From positions 1-47,490 of the forward strand of contig NZ_JACYVZ010000021.1 in NCBI RefSeq assembly GCF_014857925.1: a stretch of 47,490 nt of DNA. The letters are read 5' to 3'. The DNA comes from Cysteiniphilum marinum. GTDB lineage: Bacteria > Pseudomonadota > Gammaproteobacteria > Francisellales > Francisellaceae. Positions 1 through 9,494 of this stretch are shown here, piece after piece. The notes under the pieces were generated by a model. The model was not told the origin of the DNA, searched no databases, and was given only the letters and a program-made list of their open reading frames with translations. Position numbers and translations under genes: made by a program. Position 1 is the first letter of the stretch. Each line of letters opens with the position of its first letter.

Positions 1-44
1 TGTTCCCAGCGCTTAATGACCTCATACCATTGTTCTTCCGTCAT
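1..44 (-). CDS. 5' end of an unidentified gene cut by the window edge
   Basis: Reading leftward from an ATG at position 44, an open frame runs off the window, beginning MTEEQWYEVIKRW. It lies 44 bases downstream of the stop of the 715-aa secreted protein on the same strand. The ribosome binding site is weak (an AGAG about 12 bases upstream). Too little is visible to name a family, and it may not be a real gene. Confidence 0.3.
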   Translation of the reverse strand, partial: MTEEQWYEVIKRWE

Positions 45-88
45 AAACCAAAGCTCTTTGTATTATCAATGCAATCAGTTTGCCAGAT

Positions 89-2236
89 TTAAAACAGTAT
101 TCTAGATGGGGTTCGTGGGACGCTTACATTGCTATCGTTGCCGGCTTGGGTAATTAATGTTTGTAGATCACTGATGCACGCATCTCTTGCTGCTCCTGCG
201 GCAAGGGGAAGTAAGTTTTGCGCAATACCCAACTGCTTGACAAAATAGCTAACATTGGCATTTGCTGTTTGCGTCAGTTCAGTCCCTGTTGGCACATTAT
301 AATCAGGCACCCAAATCTGATCATTGCCATTACATTGAGGCTGTAAGGTATTATCTAAACGACTATAACATTTACCTGGAATACCGTTTAACTGTCCAAA
401 AGATTCGTACTCGATAAAACGACTACCCTGACCATCATTGTAGGTTAAGCTAATCGGTGGCTCAAAACTACTGATACTATTGTCACTGGTTGCTTTAAAA
501 GTATAGAACTTATTCCAAGGTTGCGGACCACTTTGCCAAGTATACTTTTGAGTAATGGTGCCATTGTATAAATTATCAATATTCGTACCGACATTAACTG
601 TATTTGGTACCATCTCACCAACCCATAAATTATCAGTTGTTGAGGTTACAGGCACACCATTTGGATCTAATAATGCATAGGCATTATTAGTCGAAAGAAT
701 GTTTTTATTAATCGTATAGGTTAAGTAGAGATTAGGAGACCCTGAGCTATCCCACGCTGGATACTTGGTTTCCCATTGGCTTAAGCCATTATTCCATACA
801 GGACAATTGTTATAGCAATGTAATGTTAATATATCATCTGCTGCTGTCGGTGCTACAAGTGCGCTTGTCCATACGACTAATTGTGTATTATTGGTTGGTA
901 ACACAACTTGATTATTTTGATCACGCATTGGAATATTGGTAAAGCCACCGCCTCCAACACCATCAATCGATACATTTAGACTATAGTTCTGACCTAAATA
1001 AGTATTTTGCAAATCTGAGTTGGAAATAGCTACTGCAGGTGTTACAGGGGTAAAGTTACAACCACTTTGACCACAACTATCCTCACCAACTTTGTCAAAT
1101 TGCTGAGTTGTTGAATTCCATAACACAATCGCTGTGGCTAGACTTTGATTAAGTGCATGTAGACGTAAACGTGTACCTGTTAACTGGTCCAATGTAATTG
1201 AACGTGCCGTTTGCAACTCAAGCCTTCCTGGCCCCACTTCAATGGTACCAGCAGTTGACGCACCTGTTTGCATGTCTTTTTTCGTAGCAGCCGCACCATC
1301 AGCAACCGTCGGGTTACCCGGCAACCATAATCCATAAAAACTTAACCAACCACGTTTTGTTTCATTATTAATGGTAATTTCAACGGGAAAGCCACCGGAA
1401 TCACGATTAACACGACTACCATCCGCATTGTATAAACCATAGCGATAGACACTTGTGGTGTAATTATTGCGATCATAACAAATCTCAGCTTGACCATTGG
1501 TTAAATCAGCACGTGTGACCAAATTTTCTAAATGGCTGCTATTAAAAGCAATTTTTGCCAACATTGAGCTTTGATTAAAAACACTTGAGATCTGACCATA
1601 ACCGGTATTTTCAGCCGTTTGTATAAAGGCTAAAGCAACATTACGACTATTATTAATGGTAGTACCTTCCGTTTCAAAGTATTTTACCAAAGCACGTCCA
1701 TTGGTCGCCTGTGAAGCACTAATAAATCCTCTAAACTGCGGTGTTGTGCGATTTAACACACCGTTAACATAAGGATAAGACACGTAGTTCAAGCTAAAGA
1801 CACCATAAGGATTAAGTGTCGTTGGTGTTTCCGTTGCCACTAATTTCCCTTCAATCAATACCGTGTCACCATAACCCACTTGTAAGCCATCAATCCAGAA
1901 AGTCACCGTTTGCACGCCATTGACATTCGTTGACTCACCGACAATATCAGACAAAATCGGTACACTGTTGTCACTCCGCTCATCACCCATATTACAGGCA
2001 TTCATATCAACCTTTGACAGATAAGCACCTTGATTTGTAAACTCAGGATAATTGGTTTGTGCAAACACACACAAAATACCATTAATCTGATCCATCGTCT
2101 CTTGCGTGAAATTGTTGGTATAGGTCTGTGGCAGATCGTTTACATAATCGCCTGATGTCGGCACAGCATACGATGCCGACACAGACGCCCCCATTAAAAT
2201 CGCAAGATAATATATATTTAATCGTTTAATTTTCAT
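89..2236 (-). CDS. Large exported protein of unknown function (715 aa)
   Basis: I do not recognise this family. The N-terminus is a clear signal peptide: MKIKR, a hydrophobic stretch, and probable cleavage after SASYA around residue 24. The mature part is rich in Asn, Thr, Ser and Gly, with no further membrane segment. It has ten cysteines, including the close pairs CGQSGC (middle) and CYNNC, which suggests disulfides in the periplasm or outside the cell. Repeated short patterns of the beta-strand type suggest a beta-rich fold. The start is supported by an excellent AAGGAGG seven bases before the ATG. It follows the small lipoprotein gene by 14 bases, so the two are very likely cotranscribed. 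Role unknown; a surface or secreted protein is the most that can be inferred. Confidence 0.8.
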   Translation of the reverse strand: MKIKRLNIYYLAILMGASVSASYAVPTSGDYVNDLPQTYTNNFTQETMDQINGILCVFAQTNYPEFTNQGAYLSKVDMNACNMGDERSDNSVPILSDIVGESTNVNGVQTVTFWIDGLQVGYGDTVLIEGKLVATETPTTLNPYGVFSLNYVSYPYVNGVLNRTTPQFRGFISASQATNGRALVKYFETEGTTINNSRNVALAFIQTAENTGYGQISSVFNQSSMLAKIAFNSSHLENLVTRADLTNGQAEICYDRNNYTTSVYRYGLYNADGSRVNRDSGGFPVEITINNETKRGWLSFYGLWLPGNPTVADGAAATKKDMQTGASTAGTIEVGPGRLELQTARSITLDQLTGTRLRLHALNQSLATAIVLWNSTTQQFDKVGEDSCGQSGCNFTPVTPAVAISNSDLQNTYLGQNYSLNVSIDGVGGGGFTNIPMRDQNNQVVLPTNNTQLVVWTSALVAPTAADDILTLHCYNNCPVWNNGLSQWETKYPAWDSSGSPNLYLTYTINKNILSTNNAYALLDPNGVPVTSTTDNLWVGEMVPNTVNVGTNIDNLYNGTITQKYTWQSGPQPWNKFYTFKATSDNSISSFEPPISLTYNDGQGSRFIEYESFGQLNGIPGKCYSRLDNTLQPQCNGNDQIWVPDYNVPTGTELTQTANANVSYFVKQLGIAQNLLPLAAGAARDACISDLQTLITQAGNDSNVSVPRTPSRILF

Positions 2237-2250
2237 CGTATCCTCCTTGA

Positions 2251-2430
2251 TTATGATTGAGCTTCAACCATTGACACCTGTTCAGGTGCACAGGTTGACC
2301 CCTGTGGGCAATTCACGGTCTGAGTGCCTACAGCAGCTGATGAGCCACCACCGCCACCACAAGCGCTTAATAATATAATGAAACCGATTGCAACGAGTGC
2401 AAACAGATTTTTTGAGTACCTTCCTAGCAT
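2251..2430 (-). CDS. Small Gly-rich lipoprotein (59 aa)
   Basis: A signal peptide ends in the lipobox LSAC, with the lipidated cysteine at residue 24, followed by a run of glycines (CGGGGGSS). The mature part is only about 36 residues and holds a CPQGSTC pair that could form a disulfide. I chose the ATG at 2430 (MLGRYSKN) over the one at 2448 because AAGGTGA lies just upstream of it. The gene sits 14 bases before the 715-aa exported protein, so it is probably its lipid-anchored partner or accessory. That partnership is inference from linkage; no family is recognised. Confidence 0.75.
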   Translation of the reverse strand: MLGRYSKNLFALVAIGFIILLSACGGGGGSSAAVGTQTVNCPQGSTCAPEQVSMVEAQS

Positions 2431-2463
2431 ATCATCACCTTTTATCATTTATGTTTTCTTCTG

Positions 2464-2500
2464 CTTTTTACTTTTTTTACTTTTTTTACTTCTTTTACTT
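2464..2500. repeat. Tandem 9-bp T-rich repeat in the lipoprotein leader
   Basis: About four units of a 9-bp motif (ACTTTTTTT, the last one ACTTCTTTT) stand head to tail on the plus strand. The run lies roughly 35-70 bases upstream of the lipoprotein start, in its leader or promoter. Repeats of this type can change copy number by slippage. Confidence 0.7.
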
Positions 2501-2627
2501 CCAAGTTTTAAAGAATTTCTGATTCACCTGACTGCTAACCTAGCAGCAAGCAGTATTGTAAACATAGTGAATATTGATTTTTTTGCGAGCAATGTGCGTG
2601 ATATTTAAAAACTTTATCTTTTTTAGC

Positions 2628-3803
2628 TTATTTTACTTCAACACCATTACTGAAAAACTGATAAGAAAAACCCGTCTTAAAGAGAGCTAGCACCTTATTT
2701 TTATATTTAACTCTTTGTCCATTGACCTTAAATATTTTTTGTTGCAGTGCACTACTTTTATCCTCTTGCTGCTTAAGTGTCAGCGTCTGCCATTGATAAT
2801 CAAAGTTAAGCCAATTAAGCATATCTTGCCATAAGCTAAAGCTTTGTTGCTGCCCGTAGTTATTTACAGCCTTAATACTCAAACTTATGGGTAACACAAT
2901 AAAATCAGCCAAACTAATAAATCCTCGTTTTAATAACGGATCACGTTGCAATAAGGCAATTTGCGTGAAATAGTCCGATAAATGCATCAATAACATGGGT
3001 GAATATATCAATGATTGATCGCCCAATAACTCCTGCATAATATCTTCAATAAGCCCTGTATTAGTTAAACTAAGCGTAAACTCACTGGGATAAACTTTAT
3101 TTTTAGCACCATCTTGAACGTCTTGTTCTGTAAAATCTGCCCATAATGGACTAAGCGATAGCACACCATCAACTTGAGCATGAAAACGCATATGCACAAG
3201 TGCAAGTTTTGCAATATCAAGTTGAATATCAATATCAATGATTTGCTTCTTTTTGGTAATCACTGCCGTTAATTGCGCAGAATACATTTTCTCTAACTGT
3301 TGCGGCATAAACTGTTTCTGTGAAGGCAGTCCGATAAATTCAATGATTTGACGACTAGCAATCATCAATGGATAGGAGATTTCTATTACACCCTTATTAA
3401 GGATTGAGGGATTTAAATACGCTTGCCAATTCATAGGTTGTTGCAGCAAGCCCAATTGTTCTAAAAATAAATTAACATTTACATAAGGCGCGTTAGTCTC
3501 TTTGGCAACAGTCAGCTGAACTTGTGATTTATGCGCATCAAGCGCTTTAAGATGTAGACTCACAGTTGATTGGGCAATTTGTGATTTAATCGTCGGTGAC
3601 AACCAACTATTCAAAGCACATAAGGTTGTTAATGCTTGATCTTGATCTTTCTTGCACTTTTCTTGCTGTTGTATAACCCATGAATTAAGTGGCACAATCT
3701 GCTGATAACCATTTGCTGCCGGATAAGCTAACTTCACACTGGTTGCAGTCACTATCAATGTATAAAAAATATAAAAGATATAAAAATAAAGACTTTTTCT
3801 CAT
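2628..3803 (-). CDS. Exported protein of unknown function (391 aa)
   Basis: The N-terminus (MRKSLYFYIFYIFYTLIV) is a basic then aromatic/hydrophobic stretch consistent with a signal peptide or N-terminal anchor, leaving a periplasmic protein of about 365 residues. Two cysteines lie early in the mature part (about residues 50 and 62) and could pair. The rest alternates hydrophobic and polar residues without a motif I can assign. It is the first gene of a same-strand group with the lipoprotein and the 715-aa protein, but 197 bases, including the 9-bp repeat, separate it from the lipoprotein. Coexpression is therefore likely but not certain. No terminator is visible after it. Confidence 0.7.
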   Translation of the reverse strand: MRKSLYFYIFYIFYTLIVTATSVKLAYPAANGYQQIVPLNSWVIQQQEKCKKDQDQALTTLCALNSWLSPTIKSQIAQSTVSLHLKALDAHKSQVQLTVAKETNAPYVNVNLFLEQLGLLQQPMNWQAYLNPSILNKGVIEISYPLMIASRQIIEFIGLPSQKQFMPQQLEKMYSAQLTAVITKKKQIIDIDIQLDIAKLALVHMRFHAQVDGVLSLSPLWADFTEQDVQDGAKNKVYPSEFTLSLTNTGLIEDIMQELLGDQSLIYSPMLLMHLSDYFTQIALLQRDPLLKRGFISLADFIVLPISLSIKAVNNYGQQQSFSLWQDMLNWLNFDYQWQTLTLKQQEDKSSALQQKIFKVNGQRVKYKNKVLALFKTGFSYQFFSNGVEVK

Positions 3804-3914
3804 ACCGCCACCATCCTTGCCATCCGTTTGGTTTTTCCGCTATTTAAAATCCATTTAAGCCTAGGAGTAATTAAGAAAATTAGCAAATTCAAATTTGGGA
3901 GTATACATATGCAT

Positions 3915-3973
3915 ACTCCTCACCCGTGCAGCTGAAGCTACACGACCTCTCCCACAAGGGGAGAGGTGCTAGC
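3915..3973. repeat. Dispersed palindromic element B, copy 1
   Basis: This is a roughly 59-bp intergenic element: CTCACCCGTGCAGC, then CGACCTCTCCCACAAGG, then GGAGAGGTGCTAGC. The parts CCTCTCCC and GGGGAGAGG form a hairpin. Two relatives lie at 6750-6811 and 35517-35577. It fills the 219-base gap between the 391-aa exported protein and the 145-aa gene; nothing else is seen there. Confidence 0.8.
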
Positions 3974-4022
3974 TGGTGCAACTTATTGATACATCGTTAC
4001 TATATGCAATACGCACCTACAT

Positions 4023-4460
4023 TTAGTTGTCGACTAATCTCTCATTAAATTCAAAAAAGCTTTCAAGCACGATTTGATGCAACAAATCATCACAAGAATC
4101 ATTATAATAATGCGCAAGTTTATCCAACGATTGTTGGTAATATTCTTCAGATCTTGCCAAATTGCTAATCTCAAATTTCTCCATCAACTCCAGATAGACT
4201 TGTAAACGGATCAATGCTTCATCTGCTGATGCTGTTGAGAAAAATACCGGTGCTTCGTCGTCATCCGATTCTCCTGCAATAATCGATACACCATATAATG
4301 ATGATTTATCATCTTGATTGATAATCTGAAAATCAACGGTCAAGTTCCAATCCAAAAGCTCACCCAACTGATCTGCCATATCATCAATCATGCGCATTTT
4401 CTCGCGCACTGTCTGGCCTAACTCATAATAATTCTCAATATTTTCACTTATTTCAAACAT
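4023..4460 (-). CDS. Conserved-looking acidic cytoplasmic protein, unknown function (145 aa)
   Basis: I do not recognise this protein. It has no signal peptide or membrane segment, is strongly acidic (for example GESDDDEAP near the middle), and appears alpha-helical at both ends, with a few beta-like stretches centrally. A GAGAAAG ribosome site precedes the ATG. It begins 27 bases after the msrA stop and on the same strand, so it is probably the last gene of a purK-msrA-orf operon. A role in oxidative-damage repair or purine metabolism would be guesswork from that linkage alone. Confidence 0.7.
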   Translation of the reverse strand: MFEISENIENYYELGQTVREKMRMIDDMADQLGELLDWNLTVDFQIINQDDKSSLYGVSIIAGESDDDEAPVFFSTASADEALIRLQVYLELMEKFEISNLARSEEYYQQSLDKLAHYYNDSCDDLLHQIVLESFFEFNERLVDN

Positions 4461-4487
4461 ATACTTTCTCGTTTTACTCGTTCATAG

Positions 4488-4988
4488 TTAATCAAATCGT
4501 TTTACACGTTGATGACAGACATGCAAGTGCGCATGTTTGTCAAAATACTGTTGATGATAATCTTCAGCTAACCAAAACTGGTGAAGGTTAGCATCAATTA
4601 ATTGTGTTGCAATCGTTAAACCTTGCGCTTCAAGATAATCAATCACTTGCTGGCAAGTCGTTTTTTCCATGTCATTTGTATATAGAACAGCACTTAAATA
4701 TTGCGAGCCAATATCAACACCTTGACCATCTTGCTGTGTCGGATCATGAATTTCAAAAAAAAGCTTCACTAAAGTTTCATAACTGACAAGACGTGGATTA
4801 TACTCAACTTTAACGACTTCCAAATGATCGGTTTGCCCTGTTTTCACGTCATAATAAGTAGGATTCGGCGTTTTGCCCGCCATATAGCCAACTGCCGTTT
4901 TGACAACGCCTTTTTCTTTCGCAAAGTAATGCTCGACACCCCAAAAGCACCCTGCCGCAAAAAAAGCCACATTTAGCTGATCTGACAC
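4488..4988 (-). CDS. msrA: Peptide methionine-S-sulfoxide reductase MsrA
   Basis: This cytoplasmic enzyme reduces the S epimer of methionine sulfoxide in proteins. The signature GCFWG is at residues 13-17, with the catalytic Cys14. Family blocks AVGYMAGKTPNPTYYDVKTG and HLEVVKVEYNP follow, and FFEIHDP is present. Candidate resolving cysteines are in the C-terminal HVCHQR and in KTTCQQ. At 166 aa it is a compact MsrA without an MsrB fusion. Its ATG directly abuts the purK stop codon, so the two are surely transcribed and probably translated together. Confidence 0.95.
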   Translation of the reverse strand: MSDQLNVAFFAAGCFWGVEHYFAKEKGVVKTAVGYMAGKTPNPTYYDVKTGQTDHLEVVKVEYNPRLVSYETLVKLFFEIHDPTQQDGQGVDIGSQYLSAVLYTNDMEKTTCQQVIDYLEAQGLTIATQLIDANLHQFWLAEDYHQQYFDKHAHLHVCHQRVKRFD

Positions 4989-6074
4989 TTAAAACTCCTC
5001 CAAACATGGTTTTGCCTCAATATTTTGATAGATCATATTAACACTATTGATAAATGTTTCTAGTTCATTATCGACAATATTAATGTGCCCCATCTTGCGC
5101 CCTGCTCTTAAGCTCTTGCCATAACTTTTGGCATGGCTATTAATAGGTAGTTGTATATTGGGCACATCCTCAGCAATGAGGTTAATCATTAATATATATT
5201 GCGCTAATGTTTTGATCTTAGCAACGTTTTCACCAGTGATCGCGCGCATATGATTCTCAAACTGACTGGCATTGGCTCCATTGATTGACCAATGCCCTGA
5301 GTTATGCACTCGAGGCGCCATTTCATTGGCAAAAAGCTGATTATTTTTAACAAAAAACTCAACAGCAAAAGTGCCGACATAATCAAAGTGCTCGAGCAAA
5401 CGCTTCACTGCTTCTTGCGCGTCAATACTTAGTTCATTTTTCTCCATCAACACATGCGTTTCACGTAAAATGCCATCACGATGCTCATTTCTAACCAAAG
5501 GATAAAAGGCAATATGCCCAAACTGATCGCGTGAGGCAATTTGTGAGACTTCATAATCAAATGGTACAAAGCTCTCTGCAATGAGTGGATGCTCTCCCAA
5601 AGCTTCCCACGCTTTTTCTAAACATTCAGGCGTTTTAATAATATATTGCCCCTTGCCATCATAGCCAAAGCGCCTTGTCTTAATAATAAATGGCAAGCTC
5701 AATAACTTGGCAGCCTTTTGAAGTTCAGCAAAAGAATCTACCGCCATATAATCATTAGTATTAATATCAAGTCGTTTAAAATTATCTTTTTCTAACAGCC
5801 GATCTTGAGCAACACTTAAGGCCTCAATCGTTGGAAAGACACACGTTTTTTTTGATACTGCTTGCAATAAATCAACTGAGATATTTTCAATCTCATAGGT
5901 TACAACATCATAGCTCTGAAGCTTCTCCTGCCAACGATTTATTTCCTCTGGAGTGCTCTTACCATAGCGATCAATCTCTGGCAAAGAATACGTGTCAATG
6001 CTTACATTTAACTCCCCAGCACTTTCAATCATCATCTGAGCGAGCTGCCCATTTCCTAATATTGCGATTTTCAT
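4989..6074 (-). CDS. purK: N5-carboxyaminoimidazole ribonucleotide synthase PurK
   Basis: It carries out the ATP- and bicarbonate-dependent carboxylation of AIR to N5-CAIR in de novo purine synthesis, the partner step of PurE. The N-terminal MKIAILGNGQLAQMM is the family's pre-ATP-grasp start. The ATP-grasp part shows KTRRFGYDGKGQ, a central AESFVPFDYEVS block and NEMAPRVHNSGHWS near the C-terminus. At 361 aa it has the usual length. purE is not adjacent, as it is in many gammaproteobacteria. The gene starts 34 bases after the toxin gene stop, so the toxin-antitoxin promoter could read into it. Confidence 0.95.
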   Translation of the reverse strand: MKIAILGNGQLAQMMIESAGELNVSIDTYSLPEIDRYGKSTPEEINRWQEKLQSYDVVTYEIENISVDLLQAVSKKTCVFPTIEALSVAQDRLLEKDNFKRLDINTNDYMAVDSFAELQKAAKLLSLPFIIKTRRFGYDGKGQYIIKTPECLEKAWEALGEHPLIAESFVPFDYEVSQIASRDQFGHIAFYPLVRNEHRDGILRETHVLMEKNELSIDAQEAVKRLLEHFDYVGTFAVEFFVKNNQLFANEMAPRVHNSGHWSINGANASQFENHMRAITGENVAKIKTLAQYILMINLIAEDVPNIQLPINSHAKSYGKSLRAGRKMGHINIVDNELETFINSVNMIYQNIEAKPCLEEF

Positions 6075-6108
6075 TGTTTATTAACATCCTATTCTATTAC
6101 TGTCATCA

Positions 6109-6369
6109 TTATTCGTAGTGACTCCACATTCTGATCACTTTAATTATTTTTTGATCTTCTAACACCTGATAGATCAATCGATGTTGTATATTAATTCGTC
6201 TAGAGTAAGCACCCGACAAATCACCTATTAGTTTTTCATAGTTTGGCGGTTTTTGATAAGGAGATTCTTTGATGATATCAAGCAAAGTTTGAACCTTTAC
6301 ATGTAAGTTTGACTGCTTGATTTTCTTAGCATCTTTAAGCGCCTGCTTAGTATAGAAGAGTTGAGACAT
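6109..6369 (-). CDS. YoeB/Txe-family mRNA interferase toxin
   Basis: This is a type II toxin of the RelE/YoeB fold, expected to cleave ribosome-bound mRNA. The hallmarks are KLIGDLSGAYSRRINIQHRL in the middle, with conserved Arg and His, and the C-terminal RMWSHYE, where the family has its catalytic His and aromatic end. An ATG at 6375 is possible. I prefer the ATG at 6369 (86 aa), which overlaps the antitoxin stop as TAATG and so implies translational coupling. It has the usual length and no lesion, so it should be active. Confidence 0.92.
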   Translation of the reverse strand: MSQLFYTKQALKDAKKIKQSNLHVKVQTLLDIIKESPYQKPPNYEKLIGDLSGAYSRRINIQHRLIYQVLEDQKIIKVIRMWSHYE

Positions 6370-6611
6370 TACCATGCCAATTTATCTGAACAATCCGCTA
6401 TATCTGTCGCTAATCCCTTTTGAATACTCTCACGCATTCCTTTTATTGACAGTAAATAAAGTGTCTCATTAATTGCGCTCCAATCTTCTTCTGAAATTAA
6501 AACGGCATTATTTCTTTTACCATTTATTTGGATTGGTTGATGGTCAACATTTACTTGATCAATCAAGTGATAAATATCTTTTCTAGCTTGTGTTGCATTA
6601 AGTGACTTCAT
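6369..6611 (-). CDS. YefM/Phd-family antitoxin
   Basis: This is the antitoxin partner of the downstream YoeB-type toxin. The N-terminal NATQARKDIYHLIDQVN is the Phd/YefM DNA-binding part, followed by the INGKRNNAVLISEEDW block. The C-terminal tail of about 30 residues is the expected toxin-wrapping region. I chose the ATG at 6611 (80 aa) rather than the in-frame GTG at 6623, because GGTGAGG stands six bases before the ATG and overlaps the GTG. The pair is likely autoregulated through the operator described next. Confidence 0.92.
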   Translation of the reverse strand: MKSLNATQARKDIYHLIDQVNVDHQPIQINGKRNNAVLISEEDWSAINETLYLLSIKGMRESIQKGLATDIADCSDKLAW

Positions 6612-6653
6612 CTTTAACCTCACCTATTTACTGATTAACAGAACCTATATCAA

Positions 6654-6682
6654 AGTTTAGCGTACATTATTTCGTACGTCAA
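6654..6682 (-). promoter_or_regulatory. Promoter and operator of the toxin-antitoxin operon
   Basis: On the minus strand TTGACG (6682-6677) and TAAACT (6659-6654) are separated by exactly 17 bases. The spacer contains the inverted repeat CGTAC-N8-GTACG (6661-6678). This recalls the GTAC-centred operators of yefM-yoeB. Binding of the antitoxin there would block RNA polymerase directly. Confidence 0.7.
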
Positions 6683-6749
6683 TTTACAGATATTTACCTC
6701 TCAAGCCAATTATTACCCTAATTTCTTTGCAACAAAGTAATGTCCCAAT

Positions 6750-6811
6750 CACCTCTCCCCTTGTGGGACAGGTCGCATTGCTATGCAATGCGGGTGAGGG
6801 GGATATCTTAT
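6750..6811. repeat. Dispersed palindromic element B, copy 2
   Basis: CACCTCTCCCCTTGTGGGAC, then AGGTCGCATTGCTATGCAAT, then GCGGGTGAGGGGG. It is the same family as 3915-3973 in the opposite orientation, with a second internal palindrome GCATTGCTATGCAATGC. It lies in the 267-base gap between the ligA stop and the antitoxin start. Confidence 0.8.
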
Positions 6812-6878
6812 TGTTGTAACACTTGATAGATCTCTGCCAATACATTTTCTGTCTCTTTTAGTATGTCATGATTATTGA

Positions 6879-8945
<2,067 letters not shown>

Positions 8946-8983
8946 TTATATAGCATGTGCCCATCATACTAAAAGGGGAATAA

Positions 8984-9405
8984 GATGAAAAGCAAGGTTT
9001 TAATATTGTACCTTGTGCGCAAGCAACTAAACTAGCCATGGATCGCCAAGGCATTCGCTCACTTGCAGCTGATGAGCTTAAGCTTCCTACCTCAAGATTT
9101 GCCTTTGCTGATAGCAAAGAAGATTACCTAACCAAAGCACAAGCAATTGGCATGCCATGCGTTGTAAAACCTGTGATGAGCTCCTCTGGCAAGGGTCAGT
9201 CGATTGTTAGATCATTTGATGAGATTGAAGCTGCTTGAGCCTATGCGCAAAGCGACTCGCGCGGTAATAGCAACAATATACAAAGAGTGATTATTGAGGA
9301 GGTCGCATGGGGGTTGCTTTGACATATGATACGGACATTGAAACAGCTAAAGCGCGTGCTCAATTTGCTGCCAATAATATGCAACTTTATTTGGAAAGCA
9401 ATTAA
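8984..9405 (+). pseudogene. purT: purT remnant (formate-dependent GAR transformylase)
   Basis: From 8984 the plus strand encodes [18 protein letters not shown], then [11 protein letters not shown] and [15 protein letters not shown], a close match to an internal part of PurT, an ATP-grasp enzyme. The roughly 100 residues before this are missing. A TGA at 9236-9238 falls where PurT has a Trp, and reading past it gives AYAQ...RVIIEEV. The sequence then jumps, in another frame, at 9307 to MGVALTYDTDIETAKARAQF and ends at a stop at 9403-9405, which matches the PurT C-terminus. So there is a 5' deletion, a nonsense codon and a large internal deletion with a frame change. It cannot make an active enzyme. 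Confidence 0.9.
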
Positions 9406-9494
9406 AGCGAATAAGAAACTCTCTAAAATCATTTGTGGTGGGTATATACACTTTGCTAAACTTTAGCACAAGATTAATCGGCAAGTCCTAAAAG

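Noticed and set aside
2324-2608. 94-aa plus-strand frame
   Set aside because: It runs antisense through the lipoprotein and the T-rich repeat; low-complexity translation.
6809-6877. Minus-strand frame after the ligA stop ending in AEIYQVLQQ
   Set aside because: No start codon or ribosome site and too short to place; probably chance or an unidentifiable remnant.
9038-9238. 66-aa open frame starting MDRQGIRSL
   Set aside because: It is the middle of the decayed purT; homology continues upstream of the ATG and beyond the stop.
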